NCBI GenBank assembly: GCA_900112785.1 | Contig: FONB01000006.1 | Span: 1 to 64,000 of the forward strand | Origin: Phytobacter palmae | GTDB taxonomy: Bacteria > Pseudomonadota > Gammaproteobacteria > Enterobacterales > Enterobacteriaceae | Length of the DNA stretch: 64,000 nt | Direction: 5' to 3' | The notes under the pieces: model-generated | What the model saw: the letters and a program-made list of their open reading frames with translations, nothing else | Databases searched by the model: none | What the model was told of the DNA's origin: nothing | In this document: positions 28,583 through 38,686 of the stretch, in pieces | Layout of the letters: each line of letters begins with the position of its first letter | How positions within the stretch are numbered: the first letter of the stretch is position 1 | Translations under genes and position numbers: made by a program

Positions 28583-31264
28583 ATGGCTGTTACTAATGTC
28601 GCTGAACTTAACGCACTCGTCGAACGTGTGAAGAAAGCCCAGCGTGAATATGCCAACTTTACTCAAGAGCAAGTTGACAAGATCTTCCGCGCCGCCGCCC
28701 TGGCTGCCGCTGATGCCCGTATCCCTCTCGCTAAAATGGCTGTTGCCGAATCCGGCATGGGTATTGTCGAAGATAAAGTGATCAAAAACCACTTTGCTTC
28801 TGAATATATCTACAACGCCTATAAAGATGAAAAAACCTGCGGTGTCCTTGAGGAAGACGACACTTTCGGTACCATCACTATCGCTGAACCTATCGGTATC
28901 ATCTGCGGTATTGTTCCGACGACTAACCCAACTTCTACTGCAATCTTCAAATCGCTGATCAGTCTGAAGACCCGTAACGCTATTATTTTCTCTCCACATC
29001 CGCGTGCTAAAGATGCAACAAACAAAGCGGCTGATATCGTTCTGCAGGCTGCTATCGCTGCGGGCGCACCAAAAGATCTGATTGGCTGGATTGACCAACC
29101 GTCTGTTGAACTGTCTAACGCGCTGATGCATCACCCTGATATCAACCTGATCCTCGCAACTGGCGGCCCGGGCATGGTGAAAGCAGCGTACAGCTCTGGT
29201 AAACCGGCTATCGGCGTAGGCGCAGGCAACACCCCAGTTGTCATTGACGAAACTGCAGATATCAAACGTGCTGTCGCTTCTGTTCTGATGTCCAAAACCT
29301 TCGACAACGGCGTTATCTGTGCTTCCGAACAGTCTGTTGTGGTTGTTGATTCTGTTTACGACGCTGTTCGCGAACGTTTTGCGACCCACGGCGGCTACCT
29401 GCTGCAAGGTAAAGAACTGAAAGCTGTTCAGGACATTATCCTGAAAAATGGCGCGCTGAACGCCGCTATCGTTGGGCAACCAGCATACAAAATCGCTGAA
29501 CTGGCAGGTTTCACTGTTCCGGCAACAACCAAGATTTTGATCGGTGAAGTGACTGTTGTTGACGAAAGCGAACCTTTCGCTCACGAAAAACTGTCTCCGA
29601 CTCTGGCTATGTACCGTGCTAAAGATTTCGACGATGCGGTAGAAAAAGCAGAGAAACTGGTTGCTATGGGCGGTATCGGTCACACCTCCTGCCTGTATAC
29701 CGACCAGGATAACCAGCCGGCTCGCGTGCAGAAATTCGGCGCGGAAATGAAAACCGCGCGCATCCTGATCAACACCCCGGCCTCTCAGGGTGGTATCGGT
29801 GACCTTTATAACTTCAAACTCGCACCTTCCCTGACACTGGGTTGTGGTTCCTGGGGTGGTAACTCCATCTCTGAAAACGTTGGTCCGAAACACCTGATCA
29901 ACAAGAAAACCGTTGCTAAGCGAGCTGAAAACATGTTGTGGCACAAACTTCCGAAATCTATCTACTTCCGCCGTGGCTCTCTGCCAATCGCGCTGGATGA
30001 AGTGATTACTGATGGTCACAAACGCGCGCTTATCGTGACTGACCGCTTCCTGTTCAACAACGGTTATGCAGACCAGATCACCTCTGTACTGAAAGCTGCT
30101 GGCGTCGAAACAGAAGTCTTCTTCGAAGTTGAAGCTGACCCGACGCTGACAATCGTACGTAAAGGCGCAGAGCTGGCGAACTCCTTCAAACCAGACGTGA
30201 TCATTGCGCTGGGTGGTGGTTCCCCGATGGATGCGGCAAAAATCATGTGGGTAATGTACGAACATCCGGAAACCCATTTCGAAGAACTGGCGCTGCGCTT
30301 TATGGATATCCGTAAACGTATCTATAAGTTCCCGAAAATGGGTGTGAAAGCGAAAATGGTCGCTATCACCACCACTTCCGGTACAGGTTCAGAAGTTACG
30401 CCGTTCGCTGTTGTAACTGACGATGCGACTGGCCAGAAATATCCGCTGGCGGATTATGCGCTGACCCCGGATATGGCGGTTGTCGACGCGAATCTGGTCA
30501 TGGACATGCCGAAATCACTGTGTGCGTTCGGTGGCCTGGATGCGGTAACCCATGCGCTGGAAGCATACGTTTCTGTACTGGCGTCTGAGTTCTCCGATGG
30601 TCAGGCTCTGCAGGCTCTGAAATTGCTGAAAGAAAACCTGCCAGCGTCCTACCATGAAGGTTCTAAAAACCCGATTGCACGTGAGCGTGTACATAGTGCC
30701 GCTACCATCGCGGGCATCGCGTTTGCGAACGCCTTCCTGGGTGTGTGTCACTCCATGGCGCATAAACTGGGTTCACAGTTCCATATTCCACACGGTCTGG
30801 CCAACGCCCTGCTGATCGCGAACGTCATCCGCTATAACGCGAATGACAACCCGACTAAACAGACTGCATTCAGCCAATACGACCGTCCGCAGGCTCGCCG
30901 TCGTTACGCAGAAATCGCTGACCATCTGGGTCTGACTTCTGTCGGTGACCGCACTGCCGCGAAAATTGAGAAACTGCTGGCATGGCTGGAAACTATCAAA
31001 GCTGAACTGGGTATTCCTAAGTCAATCCGTGAAGCAGGTGTTCAGGAAGCTGACTTCCTTGCTCACGTTGACAAACTGTCCGAAGATGCGTTCGATGACC
31101 AGTGTACCGGTGCTAACCCGCGTTACCCGCTGATCTCCGAGCTGAAACAGATCCTGCTGGATACCTACTACGGTCGCGAGTTCAAAGAAGGCGTGGCAGC
31201 AGAAGTGAAAGCAGAAGCGGTTAAAACGGATAAAGCAGACAAAAAAGCGAAGAAAACCGCTTAA
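28583..31264 (+). CDS. adhE: Bifunctional acetaldehyde-CoA/alcohol dehydrogenase AdhE
   Basis: This two-domain fermentation enzyme reduces acetyl-CoA to acetaldehyde and then to ethanol with NADH, and assembles into spirosomes. The N-terminal aldehyde dehydrogenase (about 1-440) has its catalytic cysteine in NGVICASEQS near residue 246. The C-terminal iron-dependent alcohol dehydrogenase (about 450-870) has GGLDAVTHALEA and CHSMAHKLGSQFHIPHG carrying the metal ligands. It has 893 residues, two more than in E. coli, with a Lys-rich end. Codon use is that of a very highly expressed gene, which leaves a long false open frame on the opposite strand. Confidence 0.98.
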   Translation: MAVTNVAELNALVERVKKAQREYANFTQEQVDKIFRAAALAAADARIPLAKMAVAESGMGIVEDKVIKNHFASEYIYNAYKDEKTCGVLEEDDTFGTITIAEPIGIICGIVPTTNPTSTAIFKSLISLKTRNAIIFSPHPRAKDATNKAADIVLQAAIAAGAPKDLIGWIDQPSVELSNALMHHPDINLILATGGPGMVKAAYSSGKPAIGVGAGNTPVVIDETADIKRAVASVLMSKTFDNGVICASEQSVVVVDSVYDAVRERFATHGGYLLQGKELKAVQDIILKNGALNAAIVGQPAYKIAELAGFTVPATTKILIGEVTVVDESEPFAHEKLSPTLAMYRAKDFDDAVEKAEKLVAMGGIGHTSCLYTDQDNQPARVQKFGAEMKTARILINTPASQGGIGDLYNFKLAPSLTLGCGSWGGNSISENVGPKHLINKKTVAKRAENMLWHKLPKSIYFRRGSLPIALDEVITDGHKRALIVTDRFLFNNGYADQITSVLKAAGVETEVFFEVEADPTLTIVRKGAELANSFKPDVIIALGGGSPMDAAKIMWVMYEHPETHFEELALRFMDIRKRIYKFPKMGVKAKMVAITTTSGTGSEVTPFAVVTDDATGQKYPLADYALTPDMAVVDANLVMDMPKSLCAFGGLDAVTHALEAYVSVLASEFSDGQALQALKLLKENLPASYHEGSKNPIARERVHSAATIAGIAFANAFLGVCHSMAHKLGSQFHIPHGLANALLIANVIRYNANDNPTKQTAFSQYDRPQARRRYAEIADHLGLTSVGDRTAAKIEKLLAWLETIKAELGIPKSIREAGVQEADFLAHVDKLSEDAFDDQCTGANPRYPLISELKQILLDTYYGREFKEGVAAEVKAEAVKTDKADKKAKKTA

Positions 31265-31350
31265 TTGTCCTGTCCGGCATAACCCGTCTGATGGCTGACA
31301 CCTGTCAGTAAATCAAATGGATCGGTTAAACGATCCGGCGGGAAGAAGAT

Positions 31351-31386
31351 AAAAGCCCCATCAATTTTATGATGGGGCTTTTTTTT
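31351..31386 (+). terminator. adhE terminator
   Basis: Twelve pairs (AAAAGCCCCATC/GATGGGGCTTTT) with an eight-base loop are followed by a long T-run, about 87 bases after the adhE stop. Confidence 0.93.
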
Positions 31387-31794
31387 ATATTTGCCGCCCG
31401 CCCTGGCATTACCCTGAACTGTGCGGCCTCCTCCGCGCTCCTTCCACCCGGTGCTCTGGTTCGCCAGAATGACTGTATCAATACCATACCCTTAAACGTC
31501 CCACAGAACGCGTAGCGTGGCTGATTATGGATATGTGAAACCGCAGATGCTAATACATCTGAGTATGCAGGACACTGCAATAAAGAAGAGATTGTCCGAC
31601 TGGCGCACTGAAAACCAAACTGCCAGGTCGTGTGCTCTGATTGTCGCTGTAACGCCGGATACAGCGTAAATGCGTGACACCACGCGGACAGTGTCCCAGG
31701 CGCAGAGTCTGAGATTTTTATTCTCGGGTCTGGGCCTGGGGGCAGATTCTCATGCCTGAAATCAATTTGCAGAACACGCAGACGTACAGGAGAG
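31387..31794. other. Non-coding interval between adhE and tdk with long hairpins
   Basis: About 400 bases with no supportable gene. It holds a seven-pair hairpin (31645-31651/31660-31666) and a longer imperfect one, 31695-31706 pairing with 31729-31740 with a single mismatch. The composition is more GC-rich than the nearby intergenic DNA. In E. coli this interval carries unrelated pseudogene-like sequence, so it is a variable site. Confidence 0.5.
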
Positions 31795-32409
31795 TTACCC
31801 TCTTATACGCGCCTGAATAGCAGCCAGAGAGCCTTCTGCAAGCGCCTCTTTATAATGCTTACGGCAAACGGACACATAGCGCTCATTACCGCCAATAACG
31901 ACTTGCTCGCCCTCATTATATGGACGCCCCGTCTGGTCAAGTCGCAGCACCATACTGGCTTTACGCCCGCAGAAACAGATAGTTTTTAGTTCAACCAGTT
32001 TATCTGACCACGCCAGAAGATATTGGCTACCGATAAACAATTCGCCGCGGAAATCTGTTCGTAATCCATAACAGAGCACGGGAATATCAAGTTCATCGAC
32101 GACATCGGACAACTGATATACCTGCTGGCGGGTTAAAAATTGACTTTCATCAACTAAAACGCAGTGGACAGGCTCGCGCTGGTGCTCAGCATTAATTTCA
32201 TCTTTAAGGGATGTATTTTGGTTAAAAAGACGCGCCGGCGAGGATAAGCCAATTCGAGAACTTACCTTCCCTGCACCAAAGCGGTCATCAATTTCCGCTG
32301 TATAGACCAGAGTCCGCATGCCGCGTTCCTGATAATTGTAGGAAGACTGCAGTAAAGCCGTGGATTTACCGGCATTCATCGCTGAATAGTAGAAATAAAG
32401 TTGCGCCAT
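31795..32409 (-). CDS. tdk: Thymidine kinase
   Basis: This type II thymidine kinase phosphorylates thymidine in the salvage pathway. The P-loop SAMNAGKST is at residues 9-17, the DESQF Walker-B-like motif near 88, and the lasso with four zinc cysteines includes CFCGRKA and VCRKHY. The ATG at 32409 ([15 protein letters not shown]) matches the E. coli start; an ATG 12 bases upstream has GGGGT close by and is possible. The chain is 204 residues with a C-terminus differing slightly from that of E. coli. Confidence 0.95.
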   Translation of the reverse strand: MAQLYFYYSAMNAGKSTALLQSSYNYQERGMRTLVYTAEIDDRFGAGKVSSRIGLSSPARLFNQNTSLKDEINAEHQREPVHCVLVDESQFLTRQQVYQLSDVVDELDIPVLCYGLRTDFRGELFIGSQYLLAWSDKLVELKTICFCGRKASMVLRLDQTGRPYNEGEQVVIGGNERYVSVCRKHYKEALAEGSLAAIQARIRG

Positions 32410-32960
32410 CGCCCGCATGACCCCAATCAAAGTGTGATATTCCTTGTCAGGATTGTATCATATTTTAACGTAGCTCCCGGAATGCCGAATGCACACTTTA
32501 CTTACCTTCCGGACATGTTTTCATCGATATGCTTCACGCTATTTCCTTTGGCAAGCTGTTGCTGCCAAAGAAACAAACAATAAGCGCACCGCGTCTTACC
32601 AGGGGTATAAAAAACAAGAAAATTCAGCGCCAGGCACAAGAAATTATTAATGTTTTATGCAAAACGACGCTGTTGTGAGCCCTAATAAAAAAGGTTGATA
32701 TTTATCCATCGAAACTATAATTCGCATGAGATTAATCAGTTAAAAATGCCGATTAAACACCTGAGCCGTTCGGGTGATAATGCTTTCAATATGGCTTTTT
32801 TGTGCGGTTCTTCAAGAAAAATTTAAGTTAGCGATTTTTAAAAATGAGGTAAATAAAGAGGAAATTTGAATTCCTTACATTCTCACCTATTGCACTACTC
32901 AAATTAACGCTCTATTATTAGCTCAACAAACCACCCCAATATAAGTTTGAGATTACTACA
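32410..32960. promoter_or_regulatory. Divergent tdk-hns intergenic region
   Basis: About 550 AT-rich bases between divergent genes, typical of the curved upstream DNA through which H-NS represses its own gene. I see no protein or RNA gene in it. The promoter elements could not be placed reliably. Confidence 0.55.
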
Positions 32961-33374
32961 ATGAGCGAAGCACTTAAAATTCTGAACAACATCCGTACTC
33001 TTCGTGCGCAGGCAAGAGAATGCACTCTGGAAACGCTCGAAGAAATGCTGGAAAAATTAGAAGTGGTAGTTAACGAGCGTCGTGAAGAAGAAAGCGCTGC
33101 AGCTGCTGAAATCGAAGAACGTACTCGTAAACTGCAACAATATCGCGAAATGCTGATTGCTGATGGTATTGATCCGAATGAACTGCTGAACAGCATGGTC
33201 GCAGCTAAAACCGGAACTAAAGCTAAACGCGCTGCTCGTCCGGCTAAATATAGCTACGTTGACGAGAACGGCGAAACTAAAACCTGGACCGGCCAGGGCC
33301 GTACTCCGGCAGTAATCAAAAAAGCGATGGACGAACAAGGTAAAAAACTGGAAGACTTCCTGATCCAGGAATAA
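32961..33374 (+). CDS. hns: Nucleoid-associated silencer H-NS
   Basis: H-NS binds curved AT-rich DNA, silences transferred genes and shapes the nucleoid. The 137-residue chain has the helical oligomerisation region (about 1-80), a flexible linker, and the C-terminal DNA-binding domain with the minor-groove hook TWTGQGRTP near residues 108-116. It is nearly identical to E. coli and Salmonella H-NS; the last ten residues vary. A strong terminator follows. Confidence 0.97.
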   Translation: MSEALKILNNIRTLRAQARECTLETLEEMLEKLEVVVNERREEESAAAAEIEERTRKLQQYREMLIADGIDPNELLNSMVAAKTGTKAKRAARPAKYSYVDENGETKTWTGQGRTPAVIKKAMDEQGKKLEDFLIQE

Positions 33375-33389
33375 TCCCAAGCCTTTATG

Positions 33390-33416
33390 AAAAATCCCGC
33401 CAATGGCGGGATTTTT
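33390..33416 (+). terminator. hns terminator
   Basis: AAAAATCCCGCC pairs with GGCGGGATTTTT around an AAT loop, followed by more Ts, 15 bases past the hns stop. Confidence 0.93.
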
Positions 33417-33584
33417 TTAACCACTTTTTTAACCATTGTTGCTAAACATATTGCGTGGGGATGAAGATAAACGTGTATTACTGATGCTATATACTCCCCC
33501 ACTTTCCCATATCGATATTCCCACTCAGCATAATGATGTTCACGTTCATGGTCAGTCATCCCTGAGATAGCTACCGGCAATAAA

Positions 33585-33616
33585 AAAGCCGGAGTGATAA
33601 GCATCAATCCGGCTTT
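33585..33616 (-). terminator. galU terminator
   Basis: Nine pairs (AAAGCCGGA/TCCGGCTTT) lie downstream of galU read leftward and are followed on that strand by a T-run. Confidence 0.85.
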
Positions 33617-33637
33617 ATTCCCTGCGACTAAAGCAGG

Positions 33638-34549
33638 TTAGGCTTTAGCGACACCGACCGCGTCTTCCAGCCAGGCTTTAAATTCTTTGCCAAGTACGTT
33701 ATGGCGAATACCATATTCTACGAAAGCCTGCATATAACCCAGCTTATTGCCGCAATCGTGGCTTTTGCCTTTCATGTGGTAAGCTTCGACGGTCTCTTTC
33801 TCGATAAGCATATCGATAGCGTCGGTCAGCTGGATCTCGTCACCTGCTCCCGGAGGCGTTTTAGCCAGTAACGGCCAAATCTCTTCGCTGAGGACGTAAC
33901 GGCCTACAACAGCAAGGTTAGACGGAGCAACATTCGCTTTCGGTTTTTCTACTACGCCAACCATCGGCACACTGTCGCCGGGTTTGAGTTCAGCGCCTTT
34001 ACAGTCAACAACACCGTATGCAGTCACATCTTCAACAGGCTCAACCATAATCTGGCTGGCACCGGTTTCATCGAAACGCTTAATCATTTCAGCCAGGTTA
34101 TCCTGTGAAAGATCGGACTCGAATTCGTCCAGAATGACATCAGGCAGAATAACCGCAACGGGCTCGTTACCTACAACCGGATGCGCACACAGCACCGCGT
34201 GTCCAAGGCCTTTAGCCAGCCCCTGACGGACCTGCATAATGGTGACGTGCGGCGGGCAAATAGCCTGAACTTCTTCCAGCAGCTGACGTTTCACGCGTTT
34301 TTCCAGCATGGCTTCAAGCTCAAAGCTGGTATCGAAGTGGTTTTCGATCGAATTTTTCGACGAATGTGTAACCAGAACAATTTCGGTAATACCCGCAGCT
34401 ATACATTCATTCACGACATACTGAATTAATGGCTTATCAACCAACGGTAACATTTCTTTAGGAATAGCCTTTGTCGCCGGCAGCATCCTGGTTCCCAATC
34501 CCGCAACCGGGATAACTGCTTTAGTCACTCTTGAATTTATGGCAGCCAT
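33638..34549 (-). CDS. galU: UTP-glucose-1-phosphate uridylyltransferase
   Basis: GalU makes UDP-glucose for LPS core, trehalose, colanic acid and galactose metabolism. The nucleotidyltransferase motif [21 protein letters not shown] is near residues 15-35. The conserved VVEKPKA and [13 protein letters not shown] segments are present. It has 303 residues, one more than E. coli GalU. The ATG is followed by [16 protein letters not shown]. Confidence 0.97.
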   Translation of the reverse strand: MAAINSRVTKAVIPVAGLGTRMLPATKAIPKEMLPLVDKPLIQYVVNECIAAGITEIVLVTHSSKNSIENHFDTSFELEAMLEKRVKRQLLEEVQAICPPHVTIMQVRQGLAKGLGHAVLCAHPVVGNEPVAVILPDVILDEFESDLSQDNLAEMIKRFDETGASQIMVEPVEDVTAYGVVDCKGAELKPGDSVPMVGVVEKPKANVAPSNLAVVGRYVLSEEIWPLLAKTPPGAGDEIQLTDAIDMLIEKETVEAYHMKGKSHDCGNKLGYMQAFVEYGIRHNVLGKEFKAWLEDAVGVAKA

Positions 34550-34746
34550 TGAAAATCTCCTGGTCTGTTCACGCTTTGAGCATGTTCATGAATTAATTCG
34601 CATCTGAGTATATCAGTACCAGCGTAATGACCTGGTCTGAAAAGGACGCTATAACGCTTAATTAGGATTAATACGCAAAACTGTGGCGATAGTACCACTC
34701 GCCTTAAAAAGGAGGTAAAGCTATCTGCGCAATACGTTGCGATTGC

Positions 34747-35760
34747 TCATTCCGCAGACAACATTAAACGCAGACGACCACCAGCTCCCCATACCTGACA
34801 CTGCCAGGCATCGCACCGTTGGCTCAATTGGTTCAGATAAGTATTTCCTAAGGTGCCCAACGGTACACCGTTACTGATTTGAATTTGGTGTTCGCCGGTA
34901 TTTAATGTGGCATTAAGGCCTGCCGACACTAAAATAAGGTTCTTTAATTCGCTGTGATAATACCCTACCAACAGAGGGAACTGTCCGGGCAAATTTGCCT
35001 GACGCAGTAACTGATTTACCTGTTTAAGTAAACTACCCATCTCGGGAAGTTTTTGATGTTGATGTGACAACTGTTCCTGAAGTAAACCGTTAAACAGCGC
35101 ACGCAGTAATAATGCAGCCAGAACGCCATTATTCCCTGCCCGCGTCACATCAAGGCAATAAAAGGCCAGATCGCGCGATGATATTGGCGCGATATCAAGC
35201 ACCAGGCCTGGCTGATCGGCAGAAACTAACTGACGATAATTAACCCGACACCCCGACATTTTCTGCTGAACCGGCGGCTGTAATTCCTGTAAAAGTTTGG
35301 CAGCCGCTTGCGGATTTTCTACCAGCGCATCCCAATCCTGAAACAGACGTTCTTCTTCTTCGACACGCGAATTAAACATATTAGGATAGAGACAGGCGAA
35401 CACGGTCTCTTTAAGACGGTTAAGATCTTTAACTGGCTTAAGTAAAACGTCCTGCACGCCTAAACGTAGCGCCTTCGCAATATCTGCCATGTTGTCGGTA
35501 GCGGAAATGACGAGCACCGGCATTTGATCGCCTTTATTGCGCAAATGTTCGACAAGCTTAAGACCATTCATTCTCGGCATGGCAATATCGCAAATCATGA
35601 GATCAGGGGAGGCGTTGTTCAGCTGTTCGAGCGCTGAAACGCCATCATCCGCGACCAGTGTTTCCGCTCCCAGAGATGAGAGCCAGGAATCCAGCAGCGA
35701 GCGGAAGACGGGTTCGTCTTCAACGATCAGTATCTGTTTTCCTGCTAACGGCTGCGTCAT
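34747..35760 (-). CDS. rssB: Response-regulator adaptor RssB (SprE)
   Basis: RssB delivers the stress sigma factor RpoS to the ClpXP protease. The N-terminal receiver domain (about 8-125) keeps the phosphorylatable Asp in DLMICDIAMPRMNG near residue 58. The C-terminal part is an inactive PP2C-like domain. The ATG at 35760 preceded by GGGGAGATAAG gives 337 residues, as in E. coli. It lies downstream of rssA, as in E. coli. Confidence 0.95.
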   Translation of the reverse strand: MTQPLAGKQILIVEDEPVFRSLLDSWLSSLGAETLVADDGVSALEQLNNASPDLMICDIAMPRMNGLKLVEHLRNKGDQMPVLVISATDNMADIAKALRLGVQDVLLKPVKDLNRLKETVFACLYPNMFNSRVEEEERLFQDWDALVENPQAAAKLLQELQPPVQQKMSGCRVNYRQLVSADQPGLVLDIAPISSRDLAFYCLDVTRAGNNGVLAALLLRALFNGLLQEQLSHQHQKLPEMGSLLKQVNQLLRQANLPGQFPLLVGYYHSELKNLILVSAGLNATLNTGEHQIQISNGVPLGTLGNTYLNQLSQRCDAWQCQVWGAGGRLRLMLSAE

Positions 35761-35853
35761 CTTATCTCCCCTGCCCGACGATAAATAAATAGTGGCATGA
35801 TCTATCAATAATCGCCTGTCAGAATTTGCTGAACTCGAATAAAAAAAACATAC

Positions 35854-36765
35854 TCAGGCTATTGTCCTTACTAACGGTAGTAGTTCATCGATTTTCTTTT
35901 CAACAGCAAGTTGCCCCGCTGCGATTGCTGCCTCTGCCCGATGGAAATCAAGTGTCGAAATTTGTGGACAAATTGGCTGAATTAAAATATCGGGTGGATC
36001 GCCTGCCATTCGGTTGCGCTTAAGTCGATTTTCAAGCACCTGAATGGACGTGGACATGATTTCCATGGCTGTAGGTGCAACAACGGTGCGCCGGGCCTTC
36101 ATTTTACTCAGTCTGTCCCGAAGGCGTTCATGCCAGCGTAAGTCGTCACTCTCTATGCCTTCTTGCGCCTCTTCCATTAACGTTGTCGATACTAAATCCT
36201 GCTGCATCAAATGCGCATCATGCTGCAAATCGACCGCAATAACGATATCAGCGCCAAGTGCGCGCGTCAGGGAAACAGGCACCGGATTCACCACTGCGCC
36301 ATCGACCAGCCAGTAACCATTATGGGCGACGGGCGACATCAGCCCGGGCATGCTGCACGAGGCACGCACCGCAAGATGAAGATCACCTTCGGTAAACCAT
36401 AGCTCCCGCCCGGTGCTGAGGTTGGTTGCTACGGCACCGAATTTCAACTGGCAATCAGTAAACTGCGTATCTGGCAGGACCTGCCGATAGTGGTTAAAAA
36501 CGCGTTCGCCGCGCAATAATCCACCGCGTCGCCACGATGGATCCATAAGCTTGAGGACGTCCCAGTAACTGAAAGATCGCACCCACGCTTCCAGTTTAGG
36601 GAGTTTATTGCAGGCATAAGCGGCGCCCACAAGGGAACCTATTGAGCACCCCGCCACGACGTCAATTTTGATCCCTGCATGTTGCAATGCATTTATCACA
36701 CCAATGTGTGACCAGCCTCTGGCAGCACCTGATCCCAGCGCCAACCCAATTTTAACCGTTCTCAT
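35854..36765 (-). CDS. rssA: Patatin-like protein RssA
   Basis: This patatin-family serine acyl hydrolase of 303 residues sits beside rssB. The oxyanion motif GSGAARGWSH is at residues 11-20, the nucleophile elbow GCSIG at about 39-43, and the catalytic Asp in DGAVVNPVPV. The lipid substrate is not known, and a direct role in RpoS control is not shown. It is conserved with E. coli, with local divergence around residues 205-240. Confidence 0.93.
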   Translation of the reverse strand: MRTVKIGLALGSGAARGWSHIGVINALQHAGIKIDVVAGCSIGSLVGAAYACNKLPKLEAWVRSFSYWDVLKLMDPSWRRGGLLRGERVFNHYRQVLPDTQFTDCQLKFGAVATNLSTGRELWFTEGDLHLAVRASCSMPGLMSPVAHNGYWLVDGAVVNPVPVSLTRALGADIVIAVDLQHDAHLMQQDLVSTTLMEEAQEGIESDDLRWHERLRDRLSKMKARRTVVAPTAMEIMSTSIQVLENRLKRNRMAGDPPDILIQPICPQISTLDFHRAEAAIAAGQLAVEKKIDELLPLVRTIA

Positions 36766-36876
36766 TACCTGGATTTTTGTCCCCCGGAACGACTGGCGTA
36801 GCCACGAAGCTACAGCTCAGTTAACATAACGCTACTCTGGCTTATAGTGCCGTTATTTTTGTACAGGAAGCCGATT

Positions 36877-37347
36877 TTGTCTCAACTCTGTCCCTGCGGT
36901 AGCGCAGTCGAGTATAGCCTATGTTGTCAGCCTTATCTGTCTGGCGCACAGGTTGCGCCAAATCCATCACATCTTATGCGCTCCCGTTACAGCGCATTTG
37001 TGATGAAAGATGCCAACTATTTGGTTAGCACCTGGCATCCGGATTGCCATGCCGCCACGTTTCGTCCGGAAATTGAAGCGGGTTTCGACCGTACCCAATG
37101 GCTGGGTTTGACGGTGTTCGAACATGCCAGCGGAAAAAACGACACAGAAGGTTACGTCAGTTTTATTGCTCGTTTCAATGAGGATGGCAAAGCGGGAGCA
37201 ATTATTGAACGTTCCAGATTCTTAAAGGAGAACGGCCGGTGGTATTATATTGACGGCACACGTCCGCAATTTGGCCGTAACGATCCGTGTCCGTGCGGGT
37301 CTGGCAAGAAATTCAAAAAGTGCTGCGGGCAATACGCCCAGCGATAA
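36877..37347 (+). CDS. ychJ: YchJ, SEC-C motif protein
   Basis: This 156-residue UPF0225 protein has two SEC-C zinc motifs, one at each end: [13 protein letters not shown] at the N-terminus and [16 protein letters not shown] near the C-terminus. The middle is an NTF2-like domain. The function is unknown; SEC-C motifs are shared with SecA. A TTG at 36877 is chosen because AGGAAG lies six bases upstream and the protein then begins MSQLCPCG, as in E. coli. Confidence 0.92.
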   Translation: MSQLCPCGSAVEYSLCCQPYLSGAQVAPNPSHLMRSRYSAFVMKDANYLVSTWHPDCHAATFRPEIEAGFDRTQWLGLTVFEHASGKNDTEGYVSFIARFNEDGKAGAIIERSRFLKENGRWYYIDGTRPQFGRNDPCPCGSGKKFKKCCGQYAQR

Positions 37348-37383
37348 CTCATAGCAAACACCATCAACAGGATTTACCCGGCA

Positions 37384-38226
37384 ATGCATTCATTACAACG
37401 TAAAGTATTACGCACCATTTGCCCTGACCAGAAAGGTCTGATCGCGCGGATTACCAACATTTGTTACAAACACGAACTCAATATTGTGCAAAACAACGAG
37501 TTCGTTGATCACCGTACCGGTCGCTTTTTCATGCGTACTGAGCTGGAAGGTATTTTTAACGACTCTACCCTGCTGGCCGATCTGGACAGCGCGTTGCCGG
37601 AAGGTTCTGTTCGTGAACTGAACCCGGCGGGACAGCGCCGCGTGGTCATTCTGGTGACGAAAGAGGCTCATTGTCTTGGCGACTTATTAATGAAAGCCAA
37701 TTACGGCGGGCTGGATATCGATATTGCAGCCGTAATCGGTAACCATGATACGCTGCGTTCTCTGGTAGAACGTTTTGATATTCCGTTTGAGCTGGTCAGC
37801 CATGAAGGACTAACCCGCGAAGAGCATGATGAACTTATGGCGCAAGCCATTGAAGCGCATCAACCGGATTATGTGGTGTTAGCGAAGTACATGCGCGTAC
37901 TGACGCCGGGTTTTGTCTCCCGTTTTCCCAATAAAATTATCAACATTCACCATTCCTTCCTGCCGGCATTTATCGGGGCGCGTCCTTACCACCAGGCGTA
38001 TGAGCGCGGGGTAAAAATCATCGGCGCGACGGCACACTACGTAAACGATAATCTGGACGAAGGCCCAATTATCATGCAGGACGTGATTCATGTAGATCAC
38101 ACTTATACTGCCGAAGATATGATGCGTGCGGGTCGCGATGTTGAAAAGAATGTTCTGAGCCGTGCGCTGTATCAGGTACTGGCGCAACGTGTCTTCGTTT
38201 ACGGTAACAGAACGATTATTCTTTAA
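37384..38226 (+). CDS. purU: Formyltetrahydrofolate deformylase
   Basis: PurU hydrolyses 10-formyltetrahydrofolate to formate and tetrahydrofolate, balancing one-carbon pools and feeding formate to PurT. An N-terminal ACT domain (about 8-85) senses methionine/glycine. The C-terminal formyltransferase-like domain has the NIHHSFLPAF motif and the catalytic DNLDEGPII Asp. The length of 280 matches E. coli. It is followed by the tyrosine tRNA operon in the same direction. Confidence 0.97.
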   Translation: MHSLQRKVLRTICPDQKGLIARITNICYKHELNIVQNNEFVDHRTGRFFMRTELEGIFNDSTLLADLDSALPEGSVRELNPAGQRRVVILVTKEAHCLGDLLMKANYGGLDIDIAAVIGNHDTLRSLVERFDIPFELVSHEGLTREEHDELMAQAIEAHQPDYVVLAKYMRVLTPGFVSRFPNKIINIHHSFLPAFIGARPYHQAYERGVKIIGATAHYVNDNLDEGPIIMQDVIHVDHTYTAEDMMRAGRDVEKNVLSRALYQVLAQRVFVYGNRTIIL

Positions 38227-38307
38227 TCGCTAACGAAATGAATTGATTAGCTTTAATCCGTTACGGATGAAAAGTACGCAAACGGTTCAGTTTCGTTGAA
38301 GGAAAGC

Positions 38308-38340
38308 TTTACAGCGGCGCGTCATTTGATATGATGCGCC
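38308..38340 (+). promoter_or_regulatory. Promoter of the tyrosine tRNA operon
   Basis: TTTACA (38308-38313) and TATGAT (38330-38335) are 16 bases apart. The GC-rich discriminator (GCGCCCC) after the -10 is typical of stable-RNA promoters under stringent control. The arrangement matches E. coli tyrT. Confidence 0.9.
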
Positions 38341-38384
38341 CCGCTTCCCGTAACGGAGGCAGGCCAGTATAAGCTTTACCCCGT

Positions 38385-38469
<85 letters not shown>

Positions 38470-38601
38470 TTATTCACCACAGCAATGTGGTAACACCGAC
38501 GAGTTATGCAGATGTTTGCACTTGCCGGGAAGGTGAGGAGCAAAGCGACAAATCATCCTCTCCCCTCTTCAAAGCAGTACCCGACAATTTGAATTACCCC
38601 T

Positions 38602-38668
<67 letters not shown>

Positions 38669-38686
<18 letters not shown>

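Noticed and set aside
28454-30277. A 607-codon open frame on the minus strand opposite adhE
   Set aside because: It mirrors adhE, whose strong codon preference avoids the codons that would be stops on the other strand. The product has no recognisable domain and there is no ribosome site at its start.
33421-33607. Possible small protein between hns and galU on the minus strand
   Set aside because: The frame runs through the hns terminator into hns in antisense. The AGGG upstream of an internal ATG is weak, and no family is recognisable.
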